6,816 nt of DNA from Gammaproteobacteria bacterium (GCA_029880105.1 JAOUPA010000102.1:1-6816), one strand, 5' to 3'; positions 1 through 5,933 are shown, counted from the stretch's first letter. Notes: generated from the letters alone by a model not told the origin. Translations and numbers: made by a program.

Positions 1-983
1 TATAAATCAAAACTGAGCACACCCATAATGCTGGATGAGTGGCTATCAAAACCCGGGTTATCATCGTACCAGTTTGAACTGGCGACCAGCTCAACGCTTG
101 GCCTGCGCACCGAACGTGCGGCATCGACACGGGCCCTGGTGGCCTGCGTTAATGCACGGGCAGCGGCGAGGTCCTTGCGATTTGCCAGCGCCTGCTTGCC
201 ATATTCTTCGACAGGGGTATCACTTGATATATCAGGCACGCTGGCCCTGACCAGATTCACTTCTGTATTTAGCGGCAGGCCGAGCACCAGCCTGAACTGG
301 TCGAGTGCAGAGCGATGCCGTGTTGCTGCCTGCTCCTGCTGAGAACGAATGGCAGCAAAATTGACTTCAGCAGCCAGCTTGTCCGATTCGACAATACGAC
401 CTTCGCGTGCCAGCTTGCTGGTTGTGTTGACGTGCTCGTTAGCCGCAGCCACGGCATCATCGGCGATGTGCAGACCCTGTTCTGTCGCCAGCACCTGAAG
501 GTAGGCACTGGTCGCGGCATAAACCGTTTTCTGGCGTTCGTACTGGTACTGCAGGCGGCGATTGTTTTCTGTCTGCTCGGCATCTTCCACCATCGCTGAA
601 ACACGGCCACCGGTGTACAGCGGCCAGCGCAGGGCCAGCTGGGTGAAATACAGGTCGGAGGAACCGGGCTGGTTAAGCAGGTCGGGGGTAAAATCGGTAG
701 CGACCACCTGCCGGGTATTTAGCTTATCGGCAAAGGCATCGAGCGGGTTATCACTGACACGCGCGGTATGTGAAATAGTCAGTGTCGGATTATGCCCTGC
801 CCTGCTGGCCTCGGTCTGCGCAGTCGAGGCACTCAGCTGTTGCTGGACGGCATTCAGGTCAGGGCTGTGTTTGAGCGCGTGTGTTACCGCGGCATCAAGA
901 TCAAACTCCTGTGCCTGCAACCAACTACTGCCTGTAAGCAGCGCACAGGTCAGCGAAACTTTAAGCGACCAATGAAAACCCAT
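1..983 (-). CDS. TolC-family outer-membrane efflux channel (5' part only)
   Basis: The reading frame is open from an ATG at 983 to the left edge, giving 327 residues without a stop; the C-terminal part lies outside the window. Residues 1-24 look like a Sec signal peptide (basic K8, hydrophobic core to about 20, cut near LQA/QEF). The mature start (DLDAAVTHALKHSPDL) is the typical first helix of outer-membrane efflux proteins, and LRWPLYTGGR near 118-127 is the family's beta-strand followed by the Y-x-GG turn. A second half-repeat begins with the long coiled-coil region (about 130-300) and reaches the next strand at the break. TolC-like proteins form trimeric channels that take substrates from RND, ABC or type I secretion pumps across the outer membrane; the partner cannot be told here, but adaptor and pump genes would be expected beyond the left edge. 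No strong Shine-Dalgarno is seen (GGGT about 7 bases upstream). The family call is firm; the substrate is unknown. Confidence 0.93.
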   Translation of the reverse strand, partial: MGFHWSLKVSLTCALLTGSSWLQAQEFDLDAAVTHALKHSPDLNAVQQQLSASTAQTEASRAGHNPTLTISHTARVSDNPLDAFADKLNTRQVVATDFTPDLLNQPGSSDLYFTQLALRWPLYTGGRVSAMVEDAEQTENNRRLQYQYERQKTVYAATSAYLQVLATEQGLHIADDAVAAANEHVNTTSKLAREGRIVESDKLAAEVNFAAIRSQQEQAATRHRSALDQFRLVLGLPLNTEVNLVRASVPDISSDTPVEEYGKQALANRKDLAAARALTQATRARVDAARSVRRPSVELVASSNWYDDNPGFDSHSSSIMGVLSFDL

Positions 984-1020
984 AGCTAACCCGAATGAAT
1001 GTATGTTGAGTAAATAGCCC

Positions 1021-1050
1021 TGAACGCCCAGTCCGAGATATCTGCGTTCA
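1021..1050. promoter_or_regulatory. Dyad symmetry overlapping the putative tolC promoter
   Basis: TGAACGC (1021-1027) and GCGTTCA (1044-1050) form a perfect 7-base inverted repeat with a 16-base spacer. Inside the spacer and running into it is an 8-base palindrome, AGATATCT (1036-1043). The right arm touches the TATAAT box at 1050-1055, so the dyad would cover the expected transcription start. This is the layout of a repressor operator; no regulator family can be named from the sequence. Confidence 0.3.
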
Positions 1051-1055
1051 TTATA
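1050..1055 (-). promoter_or_regulatory. Possible -10 box of the tolC-family gene
   Basis: A perfect TATAAT hexamer on the minus strand lies 66 bases upstream of the tolC-family ATG, in the 143-base gap after znuB. No good -35 hexamer lies 16-18 bases further upstream, so if this is a promoter it is weak or activator-dependent. The region is AT-rich, so a chance match is possible. Confidence 0.3.
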
Positions 1056-1126
1056 TTAATATGTATGCCTTCGCCTGTGATTACAAGGCCTTAGCAAAAT
1101 GTAACTGAAATTTTTATTGCTGGCCG

Positions 1127-1918
1127 TCAGGCACGGGGCTGGAATAGATTGGAGACAAAGAATAGCAGTGATGCTGCCGCCACTATCGCGGGTGCAGTCG
1201 GTATATCCCAGTGCAGTGATGAGATCAGGCCAATAACCACAGATAAAATACCAAAAAAGATGGAAAGCAGGACCATCTGCAACGGTGTCCTGGAGTACAG
1301 CCGAGCACTGGCGGCGGGGATAATCAGCAGGGCGGTAATCAGCAGGACACCGACAACCTTGATTGCCACCGCAATGGTCAGCGCCAGTAGCAACATAAAC
1401 ATAAAGCGGGTTTTACCGACCGAGACGCCATCGGTTCGGGCCAGTTCTTCGTGCACAGAAATCGACAGCAGGTCACGCCAGAGATAGGCAAACAGGGAAA
1501 GCACCAGTGCAGCACCCGCATAAATCCAGAGCAGCTCTTCTCGACTAACGGCAAGAATATCGCCAAACAGGTAGGCCATTAAATCGACATTGGCCCCCTG
1601 GTTCTGCGCAATCGACAGGACGATCAGGCCGAGTGCCAGTGCACTGTGAGACATGATGCCAAGCAGGGTATCATTCGACAGCTCCTGCCTGTGCTCCAGC
1701 CAGAACAGTAACGATGCCAGTACGATACCAATAATGGCCACACCAAAGATCGGCAACATTTCGATAGAGACTGCCAGCGCCACACCCAGCAGCGCCGAGT
1801 GCGCCAGAGTATCGCCAAAATAGGCCATACGCCGCCAGACCACAACACAACCGAGTGAACCAGCCAGCAGTGCCAGGCCAGTGCCGGCCAGCAACGCATT
1901 GATGATGAAATCATCCAT
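1127..1918 (-). CDS. znuB: ZnuB, zinc ABC transporter permease
   Basis: This is the membrane subunit of the ZnuABC zinc importer (ABC-3 family), a dimer in the inner membrane that receives zinc from ZnuA. From the chosen start it has 263 residues, against 261 in E. coli ZnuB. About eight hydrophobic segments can be seen. Conserved ABC-3 stretches include VVWRRMAYFGDTLAHSALLG (residues 25-44), DTLLGIMSHSALALGL, DLMAYLFGD and ITALLIIPAASARL. The start at ATG 1918 (MDDFIINALL) is preferred over an in-frame ATG at 1960 because it matches the family's N-terminus; the longer form would add 14 residues not usual in ZnuB. The start lies inside the last codons of znuC (8-base overlap), so translation is probably coupled. 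No terminator hairpin with a U-run follows the stop. Confidence 0.95.
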   Translation of the reverse strand: MDDFIINALLAGTGLALLAGSLGCVVVWRRMAYFGDTLAHSALLGVALAVSIEMLPIFGVAIIGIVLASLLFWLEHRQELSNDTLLGIMSHSALALGLIVLSIAQNQGANVDLMAYLFGDILAVSREELLWIYAGAALVLSLFAYLWRDLLSISVHEELARTDGVSVGKTRFMFMLLLALTIAVAIKVVGVLLITALLIIPAASARLYSRTPLQMVLLSIFFGILSVVIGLISSLHWDIPTAPAIVAAASLLFFVSNLFQPRA

Positions 1919-2681
1919 GGTGGTGACCACACTCCTTATGATGGGTGCAGACGATGGCACCGTTCAATTTGTGCTCATGGTCATGGTGATGCGAGTACAC
2001 CGCCATGCCGTCAAGTGCATCACCAAACAGTTTGAGGTACTCGGGGTGCTCACTGATATGATCGGGATGGCCGGTACAGCAGACATGGGTATTCAGGCAG
2101 ACCACCTGGTCGGTCGCCGCCATGACCAGGTGCAGGTCGTGTGACACCATCAGGATACCGCAGGCATGGTTGTCGCGTATCGCGGTGATCAGTTTATACA
2201 GCGCCTGCTGGCCAATGATATCAACGCCCTGCGCGGGCTCGTCCAGCACCAGGATATTTGGTTTTTTCAGTAGCGCCCTGGCCAGTAGCACGCGCTGCAG
2301 TTCACCACCGGAAAGCGTCTGGATGGCCGAGTTTAAAATATGGCTAACGCCTACTTCTTTCAGTACCAGGGTAATTTCTTCAAGGCTATATCGGGCGCTC
2401 AGCCTGAGAAAATCCAGTACACGTAGCGGTAACACCGAATTAATGCTGGTGCGCTGTGGCACATAACCAATACTCAGGTCGGCACGACGATAGACCCTGC
2501 CATCAGTGGCTTCACCCAGGCCCAGCAGGATACGAATCAGGCTGGTTTTACCCGCACCATTGGGGCCAATCAGCGTGACGATCTCGGATTCACGCAGGCT
2601 CAGGTTTACATCCGAGAGAATGGTTTTACCCTGCCGATTGAGGTGAAGGTGTTCCGCTGCCAGTAAGATATTACTTTCCAC
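1911..2681 (-). CDS. znuC: ZnuC, zinc ABC transporter ATPase
   Basis: This is the cytoplasmic ATPase that powers ZnuB. All ABC motifs are present and intact: Walker A GPNGAGKT (39-46), Q-loop Q76, signature LSGGE (123-127), Walker B ILVLDE (143-148), D-loop around D154 and H-loop H181. The C-terminal YSHHHDHEH (about 229-237) corresponds to the conserved His-rich end of E. coli ZnuC, which separates it from generic manganese/iron ABC ATPases. Beyond that lies an extra CTHHKECGHHHG tail (245-256), not in E. coli ZnuC as I recall it. The start is a GTG at 2681 with only a weak upstream GGA; length (256) is close to the E. coli protein (251). It lies 18 bases after the exported-protein gene and overlaps znuB by 8 bases, so the three are likely one transcript. 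Confidence 0.95.
   Translation of the reverse strand: MESNILLAAEHLHLNRQGKTILSDVNLSLRESEIVTLIGPNGAGKTSLIRILLGLGEATDGRVYRRADLSIGYVPQRTSINSVLPLRVLDFLRLSARYSLEEITLVLKEVGVSHILNSAIQTLSGGELQRVLLARALLKKPNILVLDEPAQGVDIIGQQALYKLITAIRDNHACGILMVSHDLHLVMAATDQVVCLNTHVCCTGHPDHISEHPEYLKLFGDALDGMAVYSHHHDHEHKLNGAIVCTHHKECGHHHG
1932..1937 (-). promoter_or_regulatory. Ribosome binding site of znuB, within znuC
   Basis: AAGGAG on the minus strand lies inside the 3' end of znuC, 13 bases before the znuB ATG at 1918. The spacing is longer than the usual 5-9 bases. A GTG four codons upstream of the ATG is only one base from this site, too close to be used. Coupling to znuC translation may compensate. Confidence 0.5.
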
Positions 2682-2794
2682 TACGATTCCAGATAGTACT
2701 TATTCTGCCGGTTTGGCCGGTAACTGCTCTGGCTTAGCCATATCACCAGATTTTGCCACTCCATTCTTTTTTTGTATCTGCCTAAATTTGGCAT
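2681..2794 (-). other. Nested out-of-frame ORF (37 codons) coupled to znuC start
   Basis: Within the exported-protein gene, in another frame, an ATG at 2794 follows a consensus AAGGAGG (2804-2810, minus strand) at a 9-base spacing. The frame runs 37 codons, passes the exported-protein stop and ends in a TAG whose last base is the first base of the znuC GTG. This arrangement would allow ribosomes to be delivered to znuC, which has a poor site of its own. The AAGGAGG also encodes part of a Lys-Glu-Glu stretch in the main frame, so it may be accidental. The predicted peptide (starts MPNLGRYKKR) resembles nothing I know. It is listed as a possible leader or coupling ORF, not as an established gene. 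Confidence 0.15.
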
Positions 2795-3047
2795 TTCTCA
2801 TTTCCTCCTTTAAAGCCTTCATCGCCATGGCTTTTTCCCGGTTGCATTCACTCATCGCAGGCATGGCGGTTGCGGCTTCAATGCAAACTTTATATTTTTT
2901 CAAGATTTCGATGTGCATAGAAATACCTTTCAGCGAGGTTGCCCTAGCTGCATCAAAATTATCCTTAACCACTGTATTTTCCACAGCTATTGCAACACGA
3001 CCTGATATTAAGGTCATACCCAACATAACCATAGATAAAATTTTCAT
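2700..3047 (-). CDS. Exported protein of unknown function, znuC-linked
   Basis: I do not recognise this 115-residue protein. Residues 1-21 form a convincing Sec signal peptide (MKILSMVMLGM core, cut after VAIA), so it should be periplasmic or secreted. The mature part is about 94 residues, charged and probably helical. It has exactly two cysteines, C55 and C68 (C-x12-C), which could form a disulfide joining two helices. The segment 62-83 is Met-rich (M62, M65, M74, M76, M83), and the end is Lys/Pro-rich and probably disordered. An RBS-like AAAGGGG precedes the ATG at 3047 by about 8 bases. It is the first gene of the run into znuC and znuB, which suggests co-regulation with zinc uptake, but there is no His-rich motif. 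The gene is AT-rich: two hand-counted 60-base blocks (2761-2820, 2881-2940) are 32-35% GC, against 58% in a block of znuB (1861-1920). Confidence 0.8.
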   Translation of the reverse strand: MKILSMVMLGMTLISGRVAIAVENTVVKDNFDAARATSLKGISMHIEILKKYKVCIEAATAMPAMSECNREKAMAMKALKEEMRNAKFRQIQKKNGVAKSGDMAKPEQLPAKPAE

Positions 3048-3084
3048 TATTAATACCCCTTTGAAACGTGCTTACTTTTAAAAC

Positions 3085-3113
3085 AACACCCTGTTTACGA
3101 ATTATTTGGTGTT
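3085..3113. promoter_or_regulatory. Operator-like dyad in the znu divergent region
   Basis: AACACC (3085-3090) and GGTGTT (3108-3113) are a perfect 6-base inverted repeat with a 17-base spacer. The pair spans the expected -35 to -10 region of the znuA promoter and is close enough to the opposite gene (ATG at 3047) to influence both. It is a candidate binding site for a dimeric repressor; identity with Zur is only an inference from context. Confidence 0.25.
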
Positions 3114-3118
3114 AGAAT
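3113..3118 (+). promoter_or_regulatory. Possible -10 box of znuA
   Basis: TAGAAT differs from the sigma-70 TATAAT consensus at one position and lies 35 bases before the preferred znuA GTG. The -35 side is poor (CTGTTT at 3091-3096 with a 16-base spacer is the best I find). If correct, transcription would start near 3125, which rules out the longer znuA reading from 3106. Confidence 0.25.
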
Positions 3119-3153
3119 GCTGCGCGTATCTTATCTTATATTGCAGCACTATC

Positions 3154-4059
3154 GTGACTAAACGACTCTACTTTTTATCCCTGCTCCTGCTCATTACTGC
3201 CTCGGCAAATGCAACTGCAAAAACACTGCAGATTGTTGCCAGCATCAAACCGGTACACTCCCTGGTAGCGGGTATTACCCATGGTGTCGTCGAACCCGGG
3301 TTACTGCTAAGTTCAAACCAGTCACCTCATCATTACAGCCTGCGGCCTTCCGAACGTCGCATGCTAGATGAAGCCGACCTGATTTTCTGGATAGGGCCAA
3401 CACTGGAAGGCTTTATGCCACGGCTGCTTGATGGCCTCGATAACAAAAACAAGGCGATTGCTTTAATACAAAGTAGTGGATTGAAACTACTCAATACCAG
3501 GCAGGCCGGACACGCCGATGAGCATGACGGGCACGATCATGAACATGCAAAGATAGATGCGCATATCTGGCTGGATACAAATAATGTGGATCTGCTAATC
3601 GACAGCATCACCCAGCGCATTGTACAGGCCGACCCCGAACACCGCCTGCAATACGAGACCAACAACCAGCAACTACATATCCAGGTTGCCCAGCTAAGAA
3701 AAATGCTGCAACAATCATTAAGCACTATCGACAAATTGTTTCTCACTTACCACGATGGCTATCAGTATTTTGAAGCAGAATTTGCTTTGCACAATGCTGG
3801 CTTTGTAAGTGCATCAGAGTTACAACCAAGCGCACAGCGTATTGGCGATCTTAAAAAACTTATCGAAACAGAAAAAATAGCCTGTGTCTTTTACGACGCA
3901 CCGACCAGACCACCGGTACTAAAATCATTAATCACTAACAGTAGTGTGACTACATTCATGCTAGACCCCACCGGCATGCTGATACCACCGGGCAAGGATC
4001 TCTGGTTCGATAGCATGCAGGCACTGGCCGAGCAGTTTATAAATTGTCAACACGGTTGA
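3154..4059 (+). CDS. znuA: ZnuA, periplasmic zinc-binding protein
   Basis: This is the cluster A-I solute-binding protein that captures zinc in the periplasm and hands it to ZnuB. From GTG 3154 it has 301 residues with a clear signal peptide (MTKRLYFLSLLLLI, cut near residue 20-22). Zinc ligands expected from E. coli ZnuA are all visible: H60 in SPHHYSLRPS, H137 in DAHIWLD and H200 in YHDGYQYFE, with E85 in GPTLEGFM. The family's flexible acidic/His loop is present but short (HADEHDGHDHEH, 120-131). C244 and C298 match the positions of the disulfide in E. coli ZnuA. An open frame back to a TTG at 3106 would put 16 residues before the signal peptide, so GTG 3154 is preferred even though no Shine-Dalgarno is obvious. 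The next gene follows after 45 bases with no terminator. Confidence 0.95.
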   Translation: MTKRLYFLSLLLLITASANATAKTLQIVASIKPVHSLVAGITHGVVEPGLLLSSNQSPHHYSLRPSERRMLDEADLIFWIGPTLEGFMPRLLDGLDNKNKAIALIQSSGLKLLNTRQAGHADEHDGHDHEHAKIDAHIWLDTNNVDLLIDSITQRIVQADPEHRLQYETNNQQLHIQVAQLRKMLQQSLSTIDKLFLTYHDGYQYFEAEFALHNAGFVSASELQPSAQRIGDLKKLIETEKIACVFYDAPTRPPVLKSLITNSSVTTFMLDPTGMLIPPGKDLWFDSMQALAEQFINCQHG

Positions 4060-4104
4060 TAATCACGTAACATTTACGCAACTCACAGTTAATCGGAGAG
4101 GCAT

Positions 4105-4521
4105 ATGGTTCATCAGCAACAGCTACGTTTTTCTACCGATGGCCGCGGCACCTACAATATCACCCAACAGATCAGTGATGTCATTAGCAAATCGGGGGTT
4201 ATGACAGGGATATGCCAGGTCTTTATCCATCACACCAGTGCCTCCCTGATCCTGTGTGAGAATGCCGACCCCACGGTCAGAACCGACCTGGATGCCTTTA
4301 TGAAACGACTGGTACCCGATGGTGACAGCCTGTTCAAGCACCAGGATGAAGGACCGGATGATATGCCCGCACACATCCGGACGATTCTGACCGAAAGCTC
4401 ACTCTCGATTCCAATAAACAAGGGTAAAGAAAACCTGGGTATATGGCAGGGTATTTTTCTCTGGGAGCACAGAACCAGTACATATAAACGCAATGTCACT
4501 GTTACTGTTATTGGCGAATAA
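4105..4521 (+). CDS. yjbQ: YjbQ / UPF0047 family protein (secondary thiamine-phosphate synthase family)
   Basis: The protein has 138 residues, the same as E. coli YjbQ, and carries every hallmark of the family: HHTSASL (42-48), ENADPTVRTDL (52-62), EGPDDMPAHI (82-91), GIWQG (112-116) and LWEHR (119-123). The conserved histidines H43, H90 and H122 are intact. Overproduced E. coli YjbQ can relieve the need for ThiE, hence the name secondary thiamine-phosphate synthase; the true physiological role of the family is not settled. The ATG at 4105 has a good GGAGAG site at 4095-4100. It follows znuA by 45 bases and precedes a paralogue by 15 bases, so a znuA-yjbQ-yjbQ2 transcript is likely. The protein should be cytoplasmic. 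Confidence 0.93.
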   Translation: MVHQQQLRFSTDGRGTYNITQQISDVISKSGVMTGICQVFIHHTSASLILCENADPTVRTDLDAFMKRLVPDGDSLFKHQDEGPDDMPAHIRTILTESSLSIPINKGKENLGIWQGIFLWEHRTSTYKRNVTVTVIGE

Positions 4522-4536
4522 CGCTGTCAATTTGCA

Positions 4537-4983
4537 ATGCTATTTCAAAGAACGCTAGAGCTTGCCGCGCACAACCAGGGCGCTTACGAGATTACCAATT
4601 TCATTGCCGATATCATCAAGGAATCAAAGATACATACCGGCACCTGTCACCTCTTCATCCACAGTAGTGCCTCTGCCCTTATCATTAGTGACATCGCTGA
4701 TGATTCGACAAAAGACACTACTGCAGATTTCATGGCGCAGCTCGCACCCAGTAATATAAATGCCAACGAGAACATCAATAACGCAATGAATGCCATACCG
4801 CCGGCGATAAAGCATGCCTACTCTCAAAATGAACTGACTATACCGGTTAGCAATGGCCGCCCCGGTATTGGGGTCTGGCATGGTATTTTTCTGTGGGAAT
4901 ATAAATCTGCACCCATAGAGCGAAAATTGACCATCACCATCATGGGTGATCCACTACACAAGTCCTTCAGGTTGACCCGCTGA
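4537..4983 (+). CDS. Divergent YjbQ-like paralogue lacking signature histidines
   Basis: The 148-residue product aligns without gaps to the preceding YjbQ over residues 1-123, with 39 identities by hand count (about 32%). The fold core is kept: G15-x-Y17-x-IT, TGTCHLFIH (34-42), and GVWHGIFLWE (112-121). The signature positions are not: H43 becomes S, E52 becomes D, N53 becomes I, H79 becomes N, the EGPDDMPAH stretch becomes NAMNAIPPA (H90 to A), and H122-R123 becomes Y-K. It has about ten extra residues at the C-terminus. The frame is clean with no internal stop, so it is a diverged gene rather than a decaying one. It probably lacks the parent activity and may be a partner subunit or have a new role; this is inference. 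No Shine-Dalgarno precedes the ATG, so translation may be coupled to yjbQ 15 bases upstream. Its last 30 bases overlap the convergent dehydrogenase gene. Confidence 0.85.
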   Translation: MLFQRTLELAAHNQGAYEITNFIADIIKESKIHTGTCHLFIHSSASALIISDIADDSTKDTTADFMAQLAPSNINANENINNAMNAIPPAIKHAYSQNELTIPVSNGRPGIGVWHGIFLWEYKSAPIERKLTITIMGDPLHKSFRLTR

Positions 4984-5913
4984 AAAGGCCCGTATATTTC
5001 TGGCTACACCATCAATCAATCGCTGCCTGGATTCAATACTGGACCAGGCGATGTGCGGTGTGATTATTAAATTGGATAAATCAGAATGAATCAGCGCATT
5101 TGATTCTGATGGCGGCTCCTGGTTGAGCACATCGAGTGCGGCACCCGCAATCACCTTATTCTGCAAGGCAGCCAGCAGCGCCTGCTCATCAACCAGGCCA
5201 CCACGAGCGGCATTAATCAGTACTGCCGTTGGTTTCATCAACGCCAGTTCATCTGCTGCAATAAAATGTCGATTGTCTTCCGTCAGCGGGCAGTGCAAGG
5301 TCAGTACATCGACCCGTGGCAGTAACTCTTTTAGTGCAATGCGATCGCTGCGCATGTCCTGATCGTTACGTCTTGCCAGCAGTACCTTCATACCAAAGGC
5401 ACCGGCAACATTGGCGACGGCCTTACCCAGTTCACCGTAACCGACAATACCGAGTGTTTTTCCCTGCAGTTCGCTAATAGGAAAATCCAGCAAACAAAAA
5501 TGTTCACTCTGCGCCCACGCATTCTGCATGACTGCACGTCGATATTCAGCCTGATGCGTTATTAGCGACAGCAATAAAGAAAACACATGCTGCACCACCG
5601 AAGCAGTGGCATAACCACGTACGTTGCACACCGGTATGCCGAGTTCATGTGCAGCAACCATATCCACATTATTGGTTCCTGTCGCCGCAACACAGATAAG
5701 CTTTAACTCTGGTAACTGCTGCAACAGCACACGATCAAGAATGACTTTATTGCTAACCACGACATCAACACTGTGCAAAACTTCTGCTAACTGATTAGCT
5801 GAAATTTTATTAAACCACAGCCATTCTGGCACAGTCGCCTCCAGTGCAGACAAATCCAGGTCATCCCGGTAGACCGAGGCCAGATCAAGAAAAGCGGCGC
5901 ATTTTAATTCCAT
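4954..5913 (-). CDS. D-2-hydroxyacid dehydrogenase (glycerate dehydrogenase-like)
   Basis: At 319 residues this is a typical member of the NAD(P)-dependent D-isomer-specific 2-hydroxyacid dehydrogenases, which interconvert 2-keto acids and D-2-hydroxyacids (for example hydroxypyruvate and glycerate). The Rossmann loop is GYGELG (158-163); the catalytic triad is R237 (in NAARGGLVDE), E266 (in NQEPP) and H287 (in TPHIAW). The substrate loop VAATGTNNVD (75-84) is as in the glycerate/hydroxypyruvate subgroup, so that is my best guess at substrate. After beta-2 the sequence reads LLARRND (178-184), with basic residues where NAD-specific members usually have Asp or Glu; NADPH use is therefore plausible. 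No clear Shine-Dalgarno precedes the ATG at 5913, and an A/T-rich hairpin lies just upstream. It follows rubredoxin by 11 bases and is likely co-transcribed. Confidence 0.92.
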   Translation of the reverse strand: MELKCAAFLDLASVYRDDLDLSALEATVPEWLWFNKISANQLAEVLHSVDVVVSNKVILDRVLLQQLPELKLICVAATGTNNVDMVAAHELGIPVCNVRGYATASVVQHVFSLLLSLITHQAEYRRAVMQNAWAQSEHFCLLDFPISELQGKTLGIVGYGELGKAVANVAGAFGMKVLLARRNDQDMRSDRIALKELLPRVDVLTLHCPLTEDNRHFIAADELALMKPTAVLINAARGGLVDEQALLAALQNKVIAGAALDVLNQEPPSESNALIHSDLSNLIITPHIAWSSIESRQRLIDGVARNIRAFSAGQPEGLV

Positions 5914-5914
5914 T

Positions 5915-5933
5915 GAAATTACGATTAAATTTC
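5915..5933 (-). repeat. Small inverted repeat at the rubredoxin-dehydrogenase junction
   Basis: GAAATT and AATTTC form a 6-base stem around a 7-base loop. It covers the rubredoxin stop codon and ends one base before the dehydrogenase ATG, where a ribosome binding site would be expected but is missing. It could limit dehydrogenase translation unless ribosomes arriving from rubredoxin open it. The stem has only two G-C pairs, so it is weak. Confidence 0.25.

Larger units (their letters stand above)
3048..3153. promoter_or_regulatory. Divergent control region between znuA and the znuC operon
   Basis: This 106-base AT-rich gap separates the two halves of the zinc-uptake locus and must carry promoters for both directions. 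In znu loci of gammaproteobacteria such a region normally holds a Zur operator that represses both sides when zinc is plentiful. I see no good match to the GTTATA-n-TATAAC type of Zur box, so the operator is either divergent in sequence or is one of the dyads listed here. Confidence 0.55.

Noticed and set aside
269..610. A 113-residue minus-strand open frame and several plus-strand frames across 28-989
   Set aside because: All are out-of-frame shadows of the tolC-family gene, whose own frame is open to the edge and carries the TolC motifs and a signal peptide.
1919..1960. Longer znuB start at ATG 1960
   Set aside because: It adds 14 residues before the family's usual N-terminus and would lie deeper inside znuC; ATG 1918 gives 263 residues, near the E. 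coli length.
3106..3153. Longer znuA start at TTG 3106
   Set aside because: It places 16 residues, including two cysteines, before the signal peptide, and overlaps the likely -10 box at 3113-3118.
4060..4104. Terminator between znuA and yjbQ
   Set aside because: No stem followed by a T-run is visible in the 45 bases; the gap only holds the yjbQ ribosome site.
4123..4499. Minus-strand open frames opposite yjbQ
   Set aside because: They are antisense shadows of a gene with complete family motifs; neither has a recognisable domain.
4537..4983. Second yjbQ-like gene as a pseudogene
   Set aside because: The frame is uninterrupted, the fold-core residues are kept and the alignment is gap-free, which fits selection better than decay.
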